A stretch of DNA of 64,000 nucleotides from JAFDZV01 sp966128725. GTDB lineage: Bacteria > Bacteroidota > Ignavibacteria > OLB7. Position numbers and translations under genes: made by a program. The notes beneath the pieces were generated by a model. The model was not told where the DNA came from, searched no databases, and saw only the letters and a list, made by a program, of their open reading frames with translations. Numbering within the stretch: the first letter of the stretch is position 1; every line of letters begins with the position of its first letter. The stretch is taken from the NCBI GenBank assembly GCA_966128725.1, contig CBHYLN010000005.1:1-64000 (forward strand), read 5' to 3'. This document shows positions 27,251 to 36,035 of the stretch, piece by piece.

Positions 27251-27272
27251 AGTGTTTCCGGCTGGAGTAACA

Positions 27273-28259
27273 TCAGCGGCCCCGCCGCATACGCCGCAGA
27301 ACGCGCCCGGGCAACGAAAGCAACCGCCGGCGACGCATCGCCGAACGGCGGGCTGCAACAACGTATTCGATTTCGCCCCACATACCCCGTGCAACGGGAT
27401 CATCGCCGAACTGGTCGCGGTAGGCGAACGCCAGATCGGTTGCATGGCCAAGCTGCCCGCAGGCCATCGCGATCACCCATGCCAGCGCGTACTCGCGCTC
27501 GCCAAGTTCGGCATCGCGCATGCTGGCGATCGTTCGCAGATACCGGGCCTCGCACCACCCCGGCGCCGAGCCGAACGTGTGCCGCACGGTGCGCTCGTCC
27601 AGATCGGGCCGCAGTTCCTGAAGGCGCGCGAATGTTGCGCGCTGCATGCGCAGCGTTTCCTTGACGGTACACGCGGCAAGCCAGAATCCACGGCGCATCA
27701 ACTCACGGTGGGCATCCACGAAATGATCCTCGCCATGGTACGCGTCGATCAACCCGGGTTCGATATCCAGCGCAAGAAGGCGCGCGGCGCGGGCCTCGCC
27801 AAGGCCGGCGAAAATACGCAGGTCGGTTCCCTGACTGTCCACCTTCAGCCAATCCACCGACGCCAGCCGCAGGCGGTCGGCAATGGCCGCCAGCGTTGCC
27901 GCAGGCACCGTAACGCTCCGCTCCACGGTGAACAGATCGGCGAAGAGATACGCGGCCAGCGATTCGGCGTCCGGCATCAACACGCTTGAGCAGAACGGCG
28001 AGCGCGTAAGATGGAACGTGACGCTGGCAACGTCGGCACGGTCGGTCACGGCCTCGTTCACCATCGTAGCCCTGGCGAACGGCGTGCCGGCAGGCTCGTG
28101 CAGCTCGCGGCTGTCGGGATCGAACCCCACGTAATGCACAAACGGAGCAAGCCCGCGCCATATCTCCGGTGGCGCGTCGGACGCGCCAACGTCCACGAAC
28201 ACGGGCACCGGGCTCATCCCGGCAAGAGTCCGGGCAAGGGTCTGCGGCCTGATTATCAT
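27273..28259 (-). CDS. FkbM-like methyltransferase
   Basis: The 328-residue protein has VPVFVDVGASDAPPEIW, VHYVGFDPDSRELHEP and VDWLKVDSQGTDLRIFAGL (the FkbM hallmark with Gly-Thr instead of Gly-Ala-Glu), then ALDIEPGLIDAYHGEDHF. These support a methyltransferase of FkbM type, although the altered motif leaves the chemistry less certain. The C-terminal 120 residues are Ala/Arg-rich and contain no domain I know. The gene follows the CgeB-like gene by 95 nt and precedes another methyltransferase, so both may decorate the same glycan. Confidence 0.72.
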   Translation of the reverse strand: MIIRPQTLARTLAGMSPVPVFVDVGASDAPPEIWRGLAPFVHYVGFDPDSRELHEPAGTPFARATMVNEAVTDRADVASVTFHLTRSPFCSSVLMPDAESLAAYLFADLFTVERSVTVPAATLAAIADRLRLASVDWLKVDSQGTDLRIFAGLGEARAARLLALDIEPGLIDAYHGEDHFVDAHRELMRRGFWLAACTVKETLRMQRATFARLQELRPDLDERTVRHTFGSAPGWCEARYLRTIASMRDAELGEREYALAWVIAMACGQLGHATDLAFAYRDQFGDDPVARGMWGEIEYVVAARRSAMRRRRLLSLPGRVLRRMRRGR

Positions 28260-28354
28260 CGGTTCACCGGACGTGTACGTATCGTTGCCATGAATATCTC
28301 ATTTGCCATGATCACCGCCAGCCGCCGCGCCCGATCACCGGCGCACGGCATGCG

Positions 28355-29488
28355 TCACGCAGGCAGATGCCGCTCCAGAATCCGGGCCAGCTCGGCCATT
28401 CGGCGGGCGTAATTATGATCGCGTAATGTTCGCTGCTGCCCGGCGTGCGCAATCGCCGCACGCTCCTCCTCGTGTTTCAGGTAATAACCGATCAGCTCGG
28501 CGCATTCCCCGGGGCTTCGATACGCCACCACTTCCCGCCCTGGCTCGAACATCTCGTGCAGGTTTTCCTTCCAATCGGTCATCAACAACGTGCCGGCCCC
28601 GGTTGCCTCGAACAGACGCATGTTGTTGGCAAACGGACCTGCGATGCCGATATGATGGTTCAGCGTGATGCGCGAACCGGCCAGCACCTCGTACATCGCC
28701 CGGCCCCACACAGGGCCGTGGTGCCGATTGCGCAGCACCGAGCCGGCAGGCAGGCGCTCGGCCCCCTTGCCCCAGATATCGATGCCGATCGTGTTGGCGA
28801 GGAACTCCAGCAGCTCGCCGCGCGCGCCATGATGACCCGATACGCTGCCAACAAACGACAGATCAACCGCGGCGCGCTGTGGCGACAATGCATCCAGCAC
28901 GCGCGGATCGAATGCAAAGCGGTTAAGCTCGCTGGCGATACCCCGGGTTCGGAACCGTGTCACGAAATTCGGCAGCGACGAGATGATCAGATCATACGCG
29001 CCCAGATCCTCGCGGTCGCTCAGCGGCGAGGCAACCTGCCCCACCACCAGGCGCACCGCCGGCTTCAGCGATCGAAGGAATGTGCCGCTGAACCCGTCCA
29101 TGATCTGGTTCAATACCACATCGGGGCGGAAGCTCTCGATCTGCGCGCGCAACACGTCGTACATCCAACGGGTATCGGCAACCGGCGAAACCCACGGCAC
29201 AAAGCCGCCGCGCAATCGCACACCAAGCCGCGTTGCGCCCTCCGGTTGCAGGGCCAATCCGTGCTCGCGCGCCCACGCCCGCTGCATCGGCTCGTTGTTC
29301 ATGTGCAGCTCGCACGCCTCGTGGCCCAGCGCTCGCAGATTGTGCGAGTAGAAATCGGCAACCCCGAACAGGCTGGCGTTCCGGGCCCCCATCTGCCCGG
29401 CATACGGCTCGGCCGCAAGCCCGGGCGTGGAATCATACAGCCAGCGCAGGAAGTCCGTGTAGTCGGAATTGATGATCGCTATGCGCAT
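28355..29488 (-). CDS. CgeB-like glycosyltransferase (Glyco_trans_1_2 type)
   Basis: The 377-residue GT-B protein opens MRIAIINSDYTDFLRWLY, then has VDLSFVGSVSGHHGARGEL, IDIWGKGAERL and, near residues 268-300, a run of SRITLNHHIG, FANNMRLFEATGAGTLLMTD and ENLHEMFEPGREVVAY. This is the CgeB/spore-maturation type of glycosyltransferase. It starts with TGATG sharing one base with the CapA-like gene's stop codon, so it is the last member of a coupled chain. A sugar is probably added to the same acceptor that the upstream gene products act on. Confidence 0.8.
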   Translation of the reverse strand: MRIAIINSDYTDFLRWLYDSTPGLAAEPYAGQMGARNASLFGVADFYSHNLRALGHEACELHMNNEPMQRAWAREHGLALQPEGATRLGVRLRGGFVPWVSPVADTRWMYDVLRAQIESFRPDVVLNQIMDGFSGTFLRSLKPAVRLVVGQVASPLSDREDLGAYDLIISSLPNFVTRFRTRGIASELNRFAFDPRVLDALSPQRAAVDLSFVGSVSGHHGARGELLEFLANTIGIDIWGKGAERLPAGSVLRNRHHGPVWGRAMYEVLAGSRITLNHHIGIAGPFANNMRLFEATGAGTLLMTDWKENLHEMFEPGREVVAYRSPGECAELIGYYLKHEEERAAIAHAGQQRTLRDHNYARRMAELARILERHLPA

Positions 29489-30888
29489 CAGCCGTTGCCT
29501 CCGCGTGGGCCAGGCGCCCCGTTGCGGGCAGGCGATGTGTTGCCATCGACGGCTTCATCGGTCCAGGCCAGCAATGCCCGGGCCTGGCGAGCGGTTGCCT
29601 CCGTGCGCCGATCCGGCTCCGCGCCGGACTCCACTTCCAACGCCGTCTGTATGCTCCAGCGATGCGACTCGTTGCGCATCAGATTCAGCAACATCAGCGG
29701 GTTGCCGATCGGCGGAAGCCCCCGCGCCGGGGCCTTGCCAAATCGGCCCCGCAACGAGGCCATCAGCCGCCCAACATTGGCGCGCACGCCGCCGTCGGCA
29801 ACAGCGCCGGCCGCGCGTTGAAGCCATCGCCGATACCGTGTATCCCAAAGGTGCACCGCCATCTCCTGCCAGCACGCGGCATACAGGTCCGCCTTGGCCA
29901 GCACGTCGCCCGCGTTTCGCAGGTGTTCCAGATATGGCGCCGCGTCGGTTATGATCTCCGCGGGTTCGCCGGCTGCGCAACTGATGGGCAACACATCGGC
30001 GGCGACGATACGGCGGCCCAGGAACTGGATCTCAACGGCCAGCCCCCATTCGGTTTTCGGATAACGCGCCGCGTCCGGATAATCGAACACGAAGTTCCCA
30101 AGGCTGTACAGGATCAGCCCGTTGCCATACTGCTCCCACGGCTGCGGCACATGCGGATGATGCCCCACAACCACGCTGGCCCCGGCGTCGATAAACGAGC
30201 GCAGCCGCATGCGGCATTCCGGCGGCGGCAGCGGTATTTCCTCCACGCCGCCATGCGCCAGCACAACCACCACATCGTACTGTCGGGCGGCCTCGGCGAT
30301 ACGCGCCAGGGTGTCGGCATGCCCGCACCAGGCCGTGCCGGCCGCATCACCTTCGGCAACACCGAACTCCTTCTCGCAGCAGCCGATCACCGCCAGCCTC
30401 ATGCCGCCGGGAACATCGAACACGGCGGGCGCAAGCGCGGCATCGTGATTCTCGCCCGCCCCGCACGTGGCAAGGCCGGCCTCACGGCAGGCGCGCGCGG
30501 TGTGCGCCATCGCCGCGGCGCCAAAATCCATGCTGTGATTATTGGCCAGCGTAACGCCGCCGAAGCCGCACGCGGCAAGCGCGCGCGGCGTTGCCGCGTC
30601 GATCGCTACCGGAGGCCCCGATTTCGGCACGGGCGCGGCGCCGCCACGTATCGCCCCTTCCAGATTGCCCAGCGCCACATCAGCCGCGCCGATGCGTTCG
30701 GCAAGCCGTGGGCCTGCAATGGCCGCGCGGCCATCGGCATCGGCAACCGTGGCATCCAGCCGGCCGGCAACACAGATATCACCAACGGCAAACAACGTCC
30801 ACCGCTGCGCGCCCGTATCGTTGCCGGCGCCGGCGTCGGCACTCATGCCCGGGAAGGTGATATGGTTCGCGTTATCCTTCACGATCAT
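29488..30888 (-). CDS. CapA-family putative metallophosphatase (PGA_cap domain)
   Basis: From MIVKDNANHITFPGMSADAG the product is 466 residues. It has the CapA/PgsA-type metallophosphatase pattern: LFAVGDICVAGRLD, ADVALGNLEGAIR, LANNHSMDFGAAAM, VLAHGGVEE and VVGHHPHVPQPWEQY, followed by YSLGNFVF. This family is needed for capsule or poly-gamma-glutamate synthesis in Bacillus and is often linked to surface polymers, but its chemistry is not settled. It has no signal peptide here, unlike secreted members. The ATG shares a base with the AsnB-like stop (TGATG), which argues for this start over a later Met. Confidence 0.78.
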   Translation of the reverse strand: MIVKDNANHITFPGMSADAGAGNDTGAQRWTLFAVGDICVAGRLDATVADADGRAAIAGPRLAERIGAADVALGNLEGAIRGGAAPVPKSGPPVAIDAATPRALAACGFGGVTLANNHSMDFGAAAMAHTARACREAGLATCGAGENHDAALAPAVFDVPGGMRLAVIGCCEKEFGVAEGDAAGTAWCGHADTLARIAEAARQYDVVVVLAHGGVEEIPLPPPECRMRLRSFIDAGASVVVGHHPHVPQPWEQYGNGLILYSLGNFVFDYPDAARYPKTEWGLAVEIQFLGRRIVAADVLPISCAAGEPAEIITDAAPYLEHLRNAGDVLAKADLYAACWQEMAVHLWDTRYRRWLQRAAGAVADGGVRANVGRLMASLRGRFGKAPARGLPPIGNPLMLLNLMRNESHRWSIQTALEVESGAEPDRRTEATARQARALLAWTDEAVDGNTSPARNGAPGPRGGNG

Positions 30889-32660
30889 CACAACAATCTC
30901 AGCGCAAGCGCCTGCAGGGCCTCCAGCCTGTTCACCGCCTGCAGATCGCCGACAACGGCCGCCGCGCGTGCCGCCGCAACCGCATCCGGCTGGATCCATT
31001 CATCAAGCGCCCGGCCCGCCTGCGGGATCGGCCACAACGCCGCATCGCCGCCGGCGCGCATCGCGTCCTGCTCCAGCGTGTTGCGGGTTGGGTTGAACAT
31101 CTTCAACGGACCAAGGCGAAGCGGCCGGGGGAGCACCGAGGCAACACCGCGCGAAGCAAGATAGCCGCGCGTCATCTTGAACGGCGCGTTCAGGAAGGAG
31201 ACCGGGATGTCGGCAACGGACTTCAGATTCCGGTTCACCATCTCGATCTGGAGCCGTCGCCCCTCCAGCGCCGTGCGCGGCAACGACAGCGTGAAGCGCG
31301 CCAGCTCGCGATCCACGAACGGCGTTCCCACACCCTTCCAATAGTCATACATCATCGGCTGGTAGTAGGAGAACCCGAACACATGGCTCCAGTGAAACGC
31401 CATCCACACCTTCTGGAAATGCGCGCCATCCACGCCGCGATACTCGGCCTCGAGTTCCGTGTTGATCGCATCAAGCGCGCTCTCGAGCTCACCGCCAAGC
31501 GCAGGCCCCGCCGCCGCCCGCAGTTCCCGGGCGCTCCACATGTACCACTTGTCGGTAAGGCGCTGCAGCATCGTGCGATCGCCGGGCGCCATCGCCGCGG
31601 TCTGCGCGCCGCCGTGCGGGTCGCCGATATAGCCGGTGACAATCGGCTCCGGCTGATTGCGCACGGCTTCCAGAAACGGCATCTGATACATGCCATGGAA
31701 ATGCATGGCGCTGCCGAACCAGTCGCCCCACATCGGCGTATGCCGCGCAAGGTATTCGGTGCCCATTGCAACCCGCTGCCACGGCAATCCCAGGCGCTCG
31801 GCAACACGCCGCGCGAACAACGTATCCTTCCAGCCGGCCGGGCCATAGGTCCAGGCACGCATCGGTATGCCGGCCTGGGTACCAATCGCCGCGATCAATC
31901 GCGAGTCCACCCCGCCGGACAGCGGCAGCGTCCAGGCCGGCGCCGTGCGCAGCGATCGCAGTATGGCATCGCGCATCCGCTCGAACATCTCGTCGGCAAG
32001 CTCGGCCCAGCCGCGATCCCAGCGCTCGTCGCTTGGCGCCACACTCCACATGCGCCGGCAGGCGAAGCCGCCGGATTCGTCCCACGCGGCGGCGCAATCG
32101 GCCGGCACCACGCGCATGTCGCGGTACAACGTCCAGTCGCCAACGAAATGCCCGTTCAGCAGCAGCGATACAATCGAGGGGGTCGAGAAATCGGCGGGGG
32201 TGTATTCGGCCGACGCAACCACAACGGGCTCCAGCGTGCTGGCAACACGCCCTGCACCAGTTGCTGCATGAAACAGCGGGATGCTGCCGGCCCAGTCGCT
32301 CCAGGCATTCCAGCGCAGGCCATCGGCGGAGATATGCAGCAGCAGCAGCCGGCCATCCCACGGGATGCGGAAATCCGCTCCACGCCCAAGCGCTACAGCG
32401 CGCGCGGCTTCGGCGGCCGTAGCCGGCAAGCCGGCATCACCCACCGGACGGCCAACGCGGACCACAAGGGCACCGTCGTGCAACACATGCATATCGCCCG
32501 CAAGCGCGCCGTGACCCCACACCTCCACCTCGGTGGCGCCTATGGTGCGGCACTCGCGGGCAAGCCACGGGAAATGGCCCAATGCCCGGTCGGCCGCGCG
32601 GTCACCGGCAAGCGCCGCATGGTCGGCAATCGCCGTGCGCAGACGCAATCCAACAATCAT
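30888..32660 (-). CDS. Asparagine-synthase-like protein without the N-terminal nucleophile
   Basis: The 590-residue protein ends in a synthetase domain with LPLSGGVDSRLIAAI (PP-loop, about residues 245-259) and TYGPAGWKDTLFARRVAERL. The N-terminal half aligns in position with the glutaminase domain, but it begins MIVGLRLR with no Cys2 and lacks GRRGPDD and RTDTEV type motifs, so it cannot be a standard glutamine-dependent enzyme. It may use ammonia or a free amine, or form amides with amino acids. It overlaps the Zn-ribbon gene upstream (ATGA) and the CapA-like gene downstream (TGATG). Related proteins occur in lasso-peptide and capsule clusters. Confidence 0.75.
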   Translation of the reverse strand: MIVGLRLRTAIADHAALAGDRAADRALGHFPWLARECRTIGATEVEVWGHGALAGDMHVLHDGALVVRVGRPVGDAGLPATAAEAARAVALGRGADFRIPWDGRLLLLHISADGLRWNAWSDWAGSIPLFHAATGAGRVASTLEPVVVASAEYTPADFSTPSIVSLLLNGHFVGDWTLYRDMRVVPADCAAAWDESGGFACRRMWSVAPSDERWDRGWAELADEMFERMRDAILRSLRTAPAWTLPLSGGVDSRLIAAIGTQAGIPMRAWTYGPAGWKDTLFARRVAERLGLPWQRVAMGTEYLARHTPMWGDWFGSAMHFHGMYQMPFLEAVRNQPEPIVTGYIGDPHGGAQTAAMAPGDRTMLQRLTDKWYMWSARELRAAAGPALGGELESALDAINTELEAEYRGVDGAHFQKVWMAFHWSHVFGFSYYQPMMYDYWKGVGTPFVDRELARFTLSLPRTALEGRRLQIEMVNRNLKSVADIPVSFLNAPFKMTRGYLASRGVASVLPRPLRLGPLKMFNPTRNTLEQDAMRAGGDAALWPIPQAGRALDEWIQPDAVAAARAAAVVGDLQAVNRLEALQALALRLL

Positions 32661-33970
32661 GACGCCCCCTCCGGCCCGGGCGATTGCCCAAGCGCGCGGC
32701 GCAACTCGGCGAACCTCTCGATTGGCGCTGTTGCATGGGTCGAAGCCTCGCGCCCAAGGTTCAACATCATGGCGTTACGATCGCGGAGCAGCGACTCGGC
32801 AATCGCCGCCACCGCATCGGGCGTCAGCGAATCCGGCACAAGCCGGGTATGGATCATCGCCTCGCGAGGATCGGTGTACCGCACATGCAGATCCTGCAGG
32901 TAGTTGCCCCAGCGGTCGCCCGGCACCAGTTCCAGCACAGCGCCCGCATGCGCCGAGGGCAGCAGCATGTTGCTGCCGTGAACGCCGATTACCAGATGGC
33001 TTGCCGCGTACAACCCGCACCAGTGGCGCTCGGTGGCTTCGTCGATCGCGGCGGCGCGTTCGTCGGCAATCCATGCCGGCAATCCGCCCGGCGCCCCCGG
33101 CCCCACAACACGAAACACCAGCGATGGGAACGCGGCCAGCAACAGATCGGCAAGGGCCACAACGTGCTGGCGTTGCACATCTGCACGCGCCGAACCCGCC
33201 CCCACCGCACGCCCCAGCCGGTCGGCAAGTTTGCGCATCGGCGTATCGTGGCCGCCCCAGACACGATCGTCGCGCCAGATGAACGTCACCACAGGCCGGG
33301 CGGTCACGGTTGCCCACAGCGCCTCATCACTTGGCGCAACACGGGTGAAGCGTTGGATGGCGACGTCGGCCGGATGCGGATGCGGCAGCGCCACCGATAG
33401 CAGGCACGCGCCGAACTTTTGCACGCGTTGCCCTATCTGCGCAGCCAGCCGATCGTTCCACTCGGCGCCACGGCGCAGCGGCAGATCAACGCTCCATACT
33501 TCGGCTACACCATCGGGCACCAGCCATTGCAGATATCGCGGCACCAGCAGGATCAAATCCACATCCGGGCGATGATCGATGTAATACTGGGCGTTGAACA
33601 GCTTCAGCAGCGCGTGGCCGTACAGACGATCCAGACAGTTCAGCACAAGCGGCCGCCGCACGGGGCGGTTCGTGCGAACCGTGAAACCAAGATCCTCGTT
33701 CGATCGCGCGGCGTATGCCTGCGCCAGCCACTTGGCGAACCACGGCACACCGTGGGCATCGAACACCTGGCCGGTTCCGGCATCCAGCAGCATCGGCGTG
33801 TACAGCGCCTGCGCAACCGGCAGATCGCCATAATAACGCCGGCCACACGCAGGGCATCCCAACGCCGCAAGCGGTCGCATCCCGGGCATGTACCAGCCAT
33901 CGGCAACCAGCCCGGCCGAACAGGCAGGGCAGGCGGCGTTGATCTGTGGTACCGGATGCAGTGTGATCAT
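32657..33970 (-). CDS. Zn-ribbon plus GT61-like protein of unknown function
   Basis: The 437-residue protein starts with a probable zinc ribbon: AACPACSAGL and GCPACGRRYYG, two CxxC pairs about 24 residues apart. The middle contains RPLVLNCLDRLYGHALLK and LILLVPRYLQWLV; the C-terminal part has VIGVHGSNMLLPSAHAGAVL and LELVPGDRWGNY, resembling the GVHGAG segment and acidic follow-up of GT61 and fucosyltransferase-type folds. I think it is a glycosyltransferase-like protein, but the fusion with a zinc ribbon is unfamiliar to me. It is coupled by ATGA at both ends to the DUF268-like and AsnB-like genes. Confidence 0.55.
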   Translation of the reverse strand: MITLHPVPQINAACPACSAGLVADGWYMPGMRPLAALGCPACGRRYYGDLPVAQALYTPMLLDAGTGQVFDAHGVPWFAKWLAQAYAARSNEDLGFTVRTNRPVRRPLVLNCLDRLYGHALLKLFNAQYYIDHRPDVDLILLVPRYLQWLVPDGVAEVWSVDLPLRRGAEWNDRLAAQIGQRVQKFGACLLSVALPHPHPADVAIQRFTRVAPSDEALWATVTARPVVTFIWRDDRVWGGHDTPMRKLADRLGRAVGAGSARADVQRQHVVALADLLLAAFPSLVFRVVGPGAPGGLPAWIADERAAAIDEATERHWCGLYAASHLVIGVHGSNMLLPSAHAGAVLELVPGDRWGNYLQDLHVRYTDPREAMIHTRLVPDSLTPDAVAAIAESLLRDRNAMMLNLGREASTHATAPIERFAELRRALGQSPGPEGAS

Positions 33971-34707
33971 ACTGGCTTATGTAGATGGTAACACCCAACG
34001 CCAAACCCTGACTCCGGCTCGCGAACGAATCGACCACGATAAATGTAGCGCCGCTCACGAATTTCGAATGGCGCAAACATCGCAACCAAGTATGCCTCAC
34101 TGAAGGCACGGTGGGCGTTGAAATACACGCGATTGGTATCGTCCAACGGAACCGAGATGTAGAGATCCCCACCGGGCGCAACCACGCGCTTCAGCTCCGC
34201 AATGGCCAACTCGGAACCTGCGGGATCTAGAGGGTCGCCATAACGCCCCAGGCCGATATGCTCAACCACACACAGGCTGGAGAGCGAAGACAGGCTTCCG
34301 TCAGCAAACGGGAGAGCCAGTATCGAACCTTCAACAAAATTCAACGTGTCCAGTGGAAGAGATAGCGGTCGAATGTCGACCATGGTAACCGGCACAACCT
34401 TCGAAAGCAACGCCACGTATTTATGGTGTGACCCAACGTCCACGTGACTTGCGGGCCTGGCCGATACGATCTTCTCGAATGCCCAGGAGTCCTGATAAAA
34501 GTAGATTGGTTCGATCACGGTCTGAGCCGTATCGTCTCCGATACACGGGTACAGGCGCATCGTGGCGATGTCAGCCGGCGCCATCATACGATATGTACGA
34601 TAACCGCGCCAGAATCGACGCCATGCACCAACTTCCCGCCACAATGATCGCACCGTTCCTGTTACACGGCGGCGCAAATGACGAATAGTCCACAGTATCG
34701 GCCCCAT
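33967..34707 (-). CDS. DUF268-like methyltransferase-fold protein
   Basis: The 246-residue product has ASHVDVGSHHKYVALLSKV, MVDIRPLSLPLDTLNFV and SSLCVVEHIGLGRYGDPLD, which I recognise as the DUF268 type, with the order of beta strands of a Rossmann methyltransferase (AELKRVVAPGGDLYISVPLD). The Gly-rich SAM loop is altered to VGSHHK, so catalysis is uncertain. The basic N-terminus (residues 1-40) lacks a membrane helix. It overlaps the Zn-ribbon gene by 4 nt and is the first gene of the coupled chain; the Wzt gene ends upstream, 63 nt away. Confidence 0.7.
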   Translation of the reverse strand: MGPILWTIRHLRRRVTGTVRSLWREVGAWRRFWRGYRTYRMMAPADIATMRLYPCIGDDTAQTVIEPIYFYQDSWAFEKIVSARPASHVDVGSHHKYVALLSKVVPVTMVDIRPLSLPLDTLNFVEGSILALPFADGSLSSLSSLCVVEHIGLGRYGDPLDPAGSELAIAELKRVVAPGGDLYISVPLDDTNRVYFNAHRAFSEAYLVAMFAPFEIRERRYIYRGRFVREPESGFGVGCYHLHKPV

Positions 34708-34770
34708 TAGGACGCCACAAGATTATCGATCATACAACTTGATGCTCTCATCGAAAATTCGTCCCTACGC

Positions 34771-36030
34771 TTACGTTTCCAACCGCCATGATCCATGTAC
34801 CAACGCCACGCCATGGGATATAGGTGGTACCTCGCCCGATCCATAAAAATCGCCGCCGATTACGTTCAGTTCCACAGCATCGGGCACGGCATCCAGATAA
34901 GCATCGTCGAGGATAACGCTTATACCAATCCGATACGTAGAGGGTGGAAGCGGCAGATCCGGAATCCGCAGAACAAAGGAACCACGCGATGGCAAAGCGC
35001 CAAATTCTTCCTTGGTCAGTCGGTTGTGATGAAGGAACACCGGCACATCCATCGGTGTAGAGAACAGTGCGCTTACGATAGCGCCCCGCAAGTTTTCAGT
35101 CCCTTCAAAGTGGAATACAAGTTCCACATCCTGACCGCACAGCGCGGACTCGATAGGATTGCCTGAAATTGAGTCGCGCAATTCAATCTCCGTGATGCGA
35201 ACTCTTCCATCACCCCGTCGATTTGTCCGTTCTCGTAGCGATATGCTTGCATCCGACAACCCCGTCAGGTACCGCGCGATCGTCTCGGTCTGGCTGCCGA
35301 TGAATTCAACGCCGCCATGATTCAGCAGCACCCCTCGGGTACACAGGTTCTCCACGGCGGCCATGTTGTGGCTCACGAACAACACGGTGCGTCCCTCGCG
35401 CGCAACATCGCCCATCTTTCCCAGACACTTCTTCTGGAACGCGGCATCGCCAACGGCGAGCACTTCGTCAACCAGCATGATCTCCGGTTCCAGATGCGCC
35501 GCCACCGCGAACGCCAGCCGCACATACATGCCGCTCGAATACCGCTTCACCGGAGTATCGATGAACTTCTCGACCTCGGCAAACGCCACGATCTCATCGA
35601 ACTTGCGCACGATCTCGGCGCGGCGCATGCCAAGGATCGCGCCGTTAAGGAAGATGTTCTCGCGCCCGGTCAGCTCCGGATGAAATCCGGTGCCCACCTC
35701 CAGCAACGACCCCACGCGCCCGTTGATTTCCGCGCGCCCCTCGGTTGGCTCGGTGATACGCGAAAGGATCTTCAGCAACGTGCTCTTGCCTGCGCCGTTG
35801 CGCCCCACAACGCCCATGATGTCGCCGCGCCGAACCTCGAACGAAACGTTCCGCAATGCCCACAGGATCTCGGCCTCGCCCGCGCCGGGGTTATCGCCAC
35901 GCCTGCGGAACATGCGCGCCGGCGCCGACAGCACATCGGTAATGGTATCGCGCAATGCACGATACTTCTCCCGCCGCCCAAGCCGGTAGCGCTTGCCAAG
36001 CCCCTCTATTCTGATTGCTGCGTCGCTCAT
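34771..36030 (-). CDS. wzt: Polysaccharide ABC transporter ATPase with C-terminal binding domain (Wzt)
   Basis: From MSDAAIRIEGLGKRYRLG the product is 419 residues. The ATPase part (about 1-245) has Walker A GVVGRNGAGKSTLLKIL, the signature YSSGMYVRLAFA, Walker B EIMLVDEVLAVGD and the His switch VLFVSHNMAA. The last 170 residues (from RGDGRVRITEIELRD) form a beta-rich domain like the Wzt C-terminal module that recognises the non-reducing end of a finished O-antigen. So this exporter probably couples chain termination to transport. The permease gene is directly upstream, 5 nt away. A longer upstream frame is shadow DNA of the permease gene. Confidence 0.9.
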   Translation of the reverse strand: MSDAAIRIEGLGKRYRLGRREKYRALRDTITDVLSAPARMFRRRGDNPGAGEAEILWALRNVSFEVRRGDIMGVVGRNGAGKSTLLKILSRITEPTEGRAEINGRVGSLLEVGTGFHPELTGRENIFLNGAILGMRRAEIVRKFDEIVAFAEVEKFIDTPVKRYSSGMYVRLAFAVAAHLEPEIMLVDEVLAVGDAAFQKKCLGKMGDVAREGRTVLFVSHNMAAVENLCTRGVLLNHGGVEFIGSQTETIARYLTGLSDASISLRERTNRRGDGRVRITEIELRDSISGNPIESALCGQDVELVFHFEGTENLRGAIVSALFSTPMDVPVFLHHNRLTKEEFGALPSRGSFVLRIPDLPLPPSTYRIGISVILDDAYLDAVPDAVELNVIGGDFYGSGEVPPISHGVALVHGSWRLET

Positions 36031-36035
36031 GCTGC

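Noticed and set aside
23987..27664. Plus-strand open frame of 1225 codons opposite the epimerase and methyltransferase genes
   Set aside because: It is antisense to at least five clear minus-strand genes; its translation is His/Arg/Gly-rich with no motif. It is open because the sense genes rarely use codons complementary to stops.
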